From assembly GCF_037076465.1 (NCBI RefSeq), contig NZ_AP028908.1, positions 744,001 to 808,000 of the forward strand: 64,000 bases of DNA, written 5' to 3'. Under the pieces are notes generated by a model that saw nothing but the letters and a program-made list of their open reading frames with translations, had not been told where the DNA came from and searched no databases. The translations under genes were made by a program, and so were the position numbers. This DNA is from Pectobacterium araliae (GTDB lineage: Bacteria; Pseudomonadota; Gammaproteobacteria; Enterobacterales; Enterobacteriaceae). Shown here in pieces: positions 59,847 to 64,000 of this stretch; the stretch's first letter is position 1; the number at the start of each line of letters is the position of its first letter.

Positions 59847-62800
59847 ATGACTTTTTCCCGCTCAAAATCTGGTTCAGCCTTCGCGCGTACGCCGCGTCAG
59901 GCGTGGGTATTGGAACCACGCATGATGTTTGATGCCGCCGCCGTGGTCACCGCAGTCGAGGTCGCCGAACAGGCGCAACCCGTGGAACTGGCCGAGGTTA
60001 AGACGCCCATTGACGGCGGCGATGTGGCTGAATCATCTGGCGCGCTTGCGGATACGGGGGAACACCCAATCCTGGATGCCGATATCGGCGCGCTCATTGA
60101 TGCCGGTAAGATTGATATCAACGGTATTCAGGATGTGGCCAGCGCAGAGGATAAGGTCTATGTGATCAGCACAACTGAGTCGGGTGACGTCAGTACATTG
60201 TCTGTTTACCAGCGCGGAGCGGATGGGGAATTGGTCGAGCAGCATAGCGTTGATAGCAATACGCTGAGTGCACTCGCTGGCGCTACCGACATTCGGGTTT
60301 CGGATGACGGCAATACCGTTTATGTCGTCGGCTCCAAGGGCATTTCGCTGTTCAGCCATGACGCGGCGTCTGGCGAGTTGACATCGCAGGGGAGTGTTGG
60401 CGCCGATCTTGGAATGGTTTCGGACATTGTGGTGCAGGACGATCACATCTACGTGACGGCGGGCGGCAGCCTGACGGTATTTTCACGCGACGACAATGTC
60501 TGGGCTGTGAAGGACACCGAAACGACTCTAGATGTAGACACGCAGTTCACCGCGCTGTCTCTCTCCGCTGACAGCAAATATTTATATGTTGGCACTACGG
60601 GTGGCACGACATTGGTTAGCGTGTTTCACGTAGGCAACGATGGCTCGCTCGAATTTGTGGCATCGGCGCAGGGTAAGGACCCGAATGCGACGGAGCAGTT
60701 CTATTTTGCTTCGGCGCTCACGCTTTCTCCGGATGGTAAGACACTCTATGTGGCTGACGACGGTTTTCTGCATGTTCTGTCGGTGGCGGATGACGGAAAA
60801 CTGTCCGCGCAGAGCGCTATTGAGCAGAGCGGGATCGCGAAGGGCGTCATTGTTTCAGCGGACGGTGCGATGTTGTTCCTCGTAGGTGAAAAGCAGATTG
60901 AACTCTATGCCCGCAGCGCCGATGGGTCGCTCACCAAGAGTGGGACGAAAAGTTTTGGTGATTTTTCTGACGAAGTGCGCAATATCACACTGAGCGCCGA
61001 CGGCACGCGGCTCTATCTGGTCGGTCAGTTTAGCTGGAGCGATGCACTGCTGGCGTTAGAGCTGAAACCGACAAGTTCCACTTATGTTGAAGACGGTGAC
61101 GCTATCGCTCTGTTGCCGGGCGGCAGGCTATCCGACCCGCAGTTAGATGCGCTGAACGGCGGGCTGGGAGATTATCGAGGTTCTAGTATCACGATTAGCC
61201 GACAGGATGGCGCGCTTTCGGAAGACACTTTTGGCTTTAAGGCGGATAACGGTTTAACGCTTGATGGCAACAATATCCTGAAAGATAGTGTCACGATTGC
61301 CACCTTTACGCCGCTGAATGGTTTGCTGACGGTGACGTTCACCACTGCGGTGACAAAAGCGGATGCGCAGAATGTATTGCGCCAGATGACCTATAGCAAT
61401 ACCAATAATGATCCACAGAATGTGGCGACATTCAACATTACACTGGATGACGGAGAGAATAACCGTAATACGCTGACGACTGAAATTATTGTAGAAAATC
61501 GTAATGATGCCGCCAAAGTGAGTACGGATGCTTTAACACCGATCTTTAATGTTGGAGGAGAAAGGGTAAAGCTGTTCGAAAACACGGACATTGATACCGT
61601 TGAGTCTGGGCAAAAGATTTCAAGGGTTGTTATTACGCTGGAACCTTCTGATGTGAATGATGTATTGGGGGTGGATCAAGGACGAATTCTACTTGATAAC
61701 GCCACCAGCGGTACGGCAACAACGGCGACCGGAATGACTTATATGGTGACGATTGAAGAAGGTAAAACGGTTGTCACCCTCTATCTTGGCGAAACATCGG
61801 AACACACCGCTGGTGTGATTGATAGCCTGACATACGGCAATAGCGGTAATACGCAAAGTGGTACCCGGACGATTAGTTTGCAGGTAGTGGAAGATGTCGA
61901 CTGGGAACATCCTGAACCCAAAAATGATGTAACGATTTTTAAGCAAAGCGCTGTAGTGACTTTCGCGCCGTCCAGTTCGCCGAATACGGCACCCACATTG
62001 GGCAATGATGTGGCACCAGAGCCATATACCGAGCAGGCCCCCCCGGTAGCGGTTGCTCCCGGCGCCACGGTGTCTGACGCGCAGATGGATGCGTTTAACG
62101 GTGGACGGGGCAACTACGATGGTGCGGTGATCACCGTGACGCTAGGGGAAGGCAAAAGCAGTGCCGACACGCTGGGCCTTGCGGCTGGTAATGACCTGAG
62201 CCTGAAGGGCGCGACCCTGCTCAAAGGTGACAACGCTATCGGTACTGTCAGCAATGTCAACGGCGTCTTGACTTTCACCTTCAGCGATGCGGCAGGTTCT
62301 ATCCCTACCACTGCGGATGTACAGAATGTGTTACGGCAGATTACCTATGCCAGCAGTAGCGATGTTCCCCCGGAAAGCGTGGCGGTGAGTATTACTTTAG
62401 CCGACCAGCGCGGCCTGGCATCGGCGGCACTGGGCATTTCGATCATAATTAATGCCGTCAACGATGTGCCGACTGCCAGCGCCGACCCGGTATTATCACA
62501 GGGCGATCTTGAGCATCTACAGGCGCTGGATTTGGCCGAATCAGGCCTGACTACACCAACGGCCAGTGTGGCATCTGCCGATGGTAAGTGGGTCTACATT
62601 GCTGATGGGCATGGCGTCATCGCGTTATTCAGTCGGGATACCAGCAATGGCGAGCTGACCTTCCAGCACACGATATCCAGCGTAGCCAATATCACCCAAT
62701 TGCAACTCACCAGCGATGGTGCAGGTCTGTATGCCCTGCAAACTGAAGGCAACAGCAACACTATCGTTTGGTTTGCCGTCGATGCGCAAGGGGGGCTGGA

Positions 62801-64000
62801 ACAAAAAGGGACGCTCGGCGATCTTTGGGATCTTCAGGGGATGACCTTGTCGGAAGATGGTCGCAACCTCTATCTGATCGACCAGTTCACCGTGAAAATG
62901 TACAGCCGCGATACTACCAGCGGAGCACTGAACCATATCGACGATCTTGCTAACGATATGTCTACCCCTCCCTATCTGTGGGCACCGACCAATATCGTCA
63001 GCCAGGGCGATCGGGTATTTGTTGTCACCGATGCTGGTAATGGCTCAACGCTGATCGTTTACCAGCGCGATGGCAGCGGCGGACTGACCGCGCTGGCTAA
63101 TATCCATTCAGGTAACATTGATGCAGCCGGCAATACCGTGAATCTGAGTGCGCTTCGGTATATTGCAGTTAGCGACGATGGCAGCACTATCTTTGTATCT
63201 AACAGCCGTAACACCTCGTTGAACGGCTGGACCGGCGAATTTGAGGTTACGGAAAACCCGCAGAAAATTGATGCTTTCCACCTCGATCCTCTGACAGGCG
63301 AACTGACGCACCTGAGTACCATTGATGGCGGATTGACGGTAGAAGATATCGCTCTCTCTGCCGATGCGCGGGTGTTGTATGTGACGCAAAGCGATGGTTC
63401 GCTCACGCGCTATGTGTTGAGCGATAACACGCTGATAAAGCTCGATACGCCGATAAATAACGGTGCAGGCTCCACTCATCTGTTGCCGGTTGACGGCGGC
63501 CTGATTACCGTTGGCAACGGCATAACCGTGTTGGATGAAGCCTCCAGCCTGCCGATTTACCACGTTGATGGTCCGGCGGTTATCGTCGCGCCAGCGATTG
63601 TCCTCAGTGATGCGGAACTGGATGCCCTGAACGGCGGGGCGGGGAATTATCAGGGGGCGTCGATTACGCTACAGCGCGGCGAAACGGCTTCAGCAGGCGA
63701 TCGTTTCGATTTTACCGCGGGCAATGGCTTCACCTTAGCGAATGGCGTGATTAGCAAAGAGGGACAGGCGGTTGCGACCTTCACGCAGGTGCATGGCAAG
63801 CTTACTGTTACCTTCACGGCTGCCCTTTCCCGTGCGGATACAACGGCGCTAGCACGCCAGATTAGCTGGGCGACGAGTGCAGCGTTGACGGGGAATACGA
63901 CATCGCTGACGCTGGTGCTCAATGACGGTGAAGCCGATTCGGCGGCGCAAACGTTAGGTATTACGTTATCGAGAGAAGTGAACCTGCCGCCGGTTGGTCA
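59847..64000 (+). CDS. Giant LEPR-type propeller/repeat surface protein (3' end outside window)
   Basis: The frame is open from ATG 59847 to the window end, at least 1384 residues. The N-terminus carries the LEPRxxFD motif (VLEPRMMFDAAAVV, residues 21-34), found at the start of giant repeat proteins of gammaproteobacteria. Lactonase/YncE-like beta-propeller repeats (LSPDGKTLYVADDGFLHVLS) fill about residues 95-420 and 880-1240. Three copies of a domain of roughly 120 residues begin at about 428, 742 and 1253 with LSDPQLDALNGGLGDY, VSDAQMDAFNGGRGNY and LSDAELDALNGGAGNY. It is 58 bp after tadG on the same strand. It is probably secreted and adhesive; the exporter and C-terminal signal are not visible. 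Confidence 0.8.
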   Translation, partial: MTFSRSKSGSAFARTPRQAWVLEPRMMFDAAAVVTAVEVAEQAQPVELAEVKTPIDGGDVAESSGALADTGEHPILDADIGALIDAGKIDINGIQDVASAEDKVYVISTTESGDVSTLSVYQRGADGELVEQHSVDSNTLSALAGATDIRVSDDGNTVYVVGSKGISLFSHDAASGELTSQGSVGADLGMVSDIVVQDDHIYVTAGGSLTVFSRDDNVWAVKDTETTLDVDTQFTALSLSADSKYLYVGTTGGTTLVSVFHVGNDGSLEFVASAQGKDPNATEQFYFASALTLSPDGKTLYVADDGFLHVLSVADDGKLSAQSAIEQSGIAKGVIVSADGAMLFLVGEKQIELYARSADGSLTKSGTKSFGDFSDEVRNITLSADGTRLYLVGQFSWSDALLALELKPTSSTYVEDGDAIALLPGGRLSDPQLDALNGGLGDYRGSSITISRQDGALSEDTFGFKADNGLTLDGNNILKDSVTIATFTPLNGLLTVTFTTAVTKADAQNVLRQMTYSNTNNDPQNVATFNITLDDGENNRNTLTTEIIVENRNDAAKVSTDALTPIFNVGGERVKLFENTDIDTVESGQKISRVVITLEPSDVNDVLGVDQGRILLDNATSGTATTATGMTYMVTIEEGKTVVTLYLGETSEHTAGVIDSLTYGNSGNTQSGTRTISLQVVEDVDWEHPEPKNDVTIFKQSAVVTFAPSSSPNTAPTLGNDVAPEPYTEQAPPVAVAPGATVSDAQMDAFNGGRGNYDGAVITVTLGEGKSSADTLGLAAGNDLSLKGATLLKGDNAIGTVSNVNGVLTFTFSDAAGSIPTTADVQNVLRQITYASSSDVPPESVAVSITLADQRGLASAALGISIIINAVNDVPTASADPVLSQGDLEHLQALDLAESGLTTPTASVASADGKWVYIADGHGVIALFSRDTSNGELTFQHTISSVANITQLQLTSDGAGLYALQTEGNSNTIVWFAVDAQGGLEQKGTLGDLWDLQGMTLSEDGRNLYLIDQFTVKMYSRDTTSGALNHIDDLANDMSTPPYLWAPTNIVSQGDRVFVVTDAGNGSTLIVYQRDGSGGLTALANIHSGNIDAAGNTVNLSALRYIAVSDDGSTIFVSNSRNTSLNGWTGEFEVTENPQKIDAFHLDPLTGELTHLSTIDGGLTVEDIALSADARVLYVTQSDGSLTRYVLSDNTLIKLDTPINNGAGSTHLLPVDGGLITVGNGITVLDEASSLPIYHVDGPAVIVAPAIVLSDAELDALNGGAGNYQGASITLQRGETASAGDRFDFTAGNGFTLANGVISKEGQAVATFTQVHGKLTVTFTAALSRADTTALARQISWATSAALTGNTTSLTLVLNDGEADSAAQTLGITLSREVNLPPVG

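Overview
The window looks like a chromosome segment of a soft-rot enterobacterium, most likely Pectobacterium. Gene order and protein sequences in the left half (sdhE-ygfX, ygfZ, trhA, fldB, xerD-dsbC-recJ-prfB-lysS) are typical of Enterobacterales. The GpdQ-type phosphodiesterase, the yhjE-like carrier and the complete Flp/Tad pilus locus fit Pectobacterium. All homologies were read by eye and no database search was run.

Layout. (1) 1-5.1 kb: a Ugp-type ABC importer (two permeases, ATPase, binding protein) with a GpdQ-like metallophosphodiesterase inside the operon. (2) 5.3-23.6 kb: conserved core genes. They include an HD hydrolase, trhA (with a FabR-like operator), ygfZ diverging from sdhE-ygfX, rlmF, a small lipoprotein, fldB, a metNIQ-like operon, yhjE, xerD-dsbC-recJ-prfB-lysS (prfB keeps its programmed frameshift), an AraC regulator and a LysE exporter. 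(3) 23.7-33.6 kb: a genomic island integrated at the 3' end of tRNA-Gly(CCC). It is bounded by a 15-bp direct repeat and carries a P4-type integrase with decamer repeats at both ends. It also holds a run of tyrosine-recombinase genes resembling the Gamma-Mobile-Trio/RIT type, all broken, an orphan PAAR-pyocin S-DUF6883 effector with a DUF4926 immunity gene, a deleted IS3-family element and a small RHH regulator. (4) 33.7-44.4 kb: core and accessory genes. These are an NTF2-fold protein, a DUF1176 protein, an LpxP-like acyltransferase, two tiny AzuC-like peptide genes with CRP sites, an adenine permease, a URO-D family gene followed by about 2.4 kb of operon remnants, and a YjcE-like antiporter. 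(5) 44.5-64 kb: a two-component system with a Fur-box-like site and 20-bp direct repeats upstream. The Flp/Tad pilus locus follows (flp, prepilin peptidase, rcpC, rcpA, cpaD-like, tadZ, tadA-G), then the first 1384 codons of a giant LEPR-type propeller/repeat protein that runs off the window.

How the genes work together. The first operon probably imports glycerophosphodiesters and hydrolyses them in the cytoplasm. The xerD-to-lysS block is housekeeping. The island is a mobile weapon carrier whose recombinase set has decayed while its toxin-immunity pair looks intact. In the last 20 kb a sensor-regulator pair sits directly upstream of a complete pilus assembly line and a large secreted-looking protein. 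This suggests a surface-attachment programme, possibly tied to iron.

Most notable observations are the tandem AzuC-like small-protein genes (36.7-37.0 kb), the degenerate recombinase island with its effector (23.7-33.6 kb), the collapsed operon at 40.2-42.7 kb, and the regulatory repeats in front of the two-component/Tad region.
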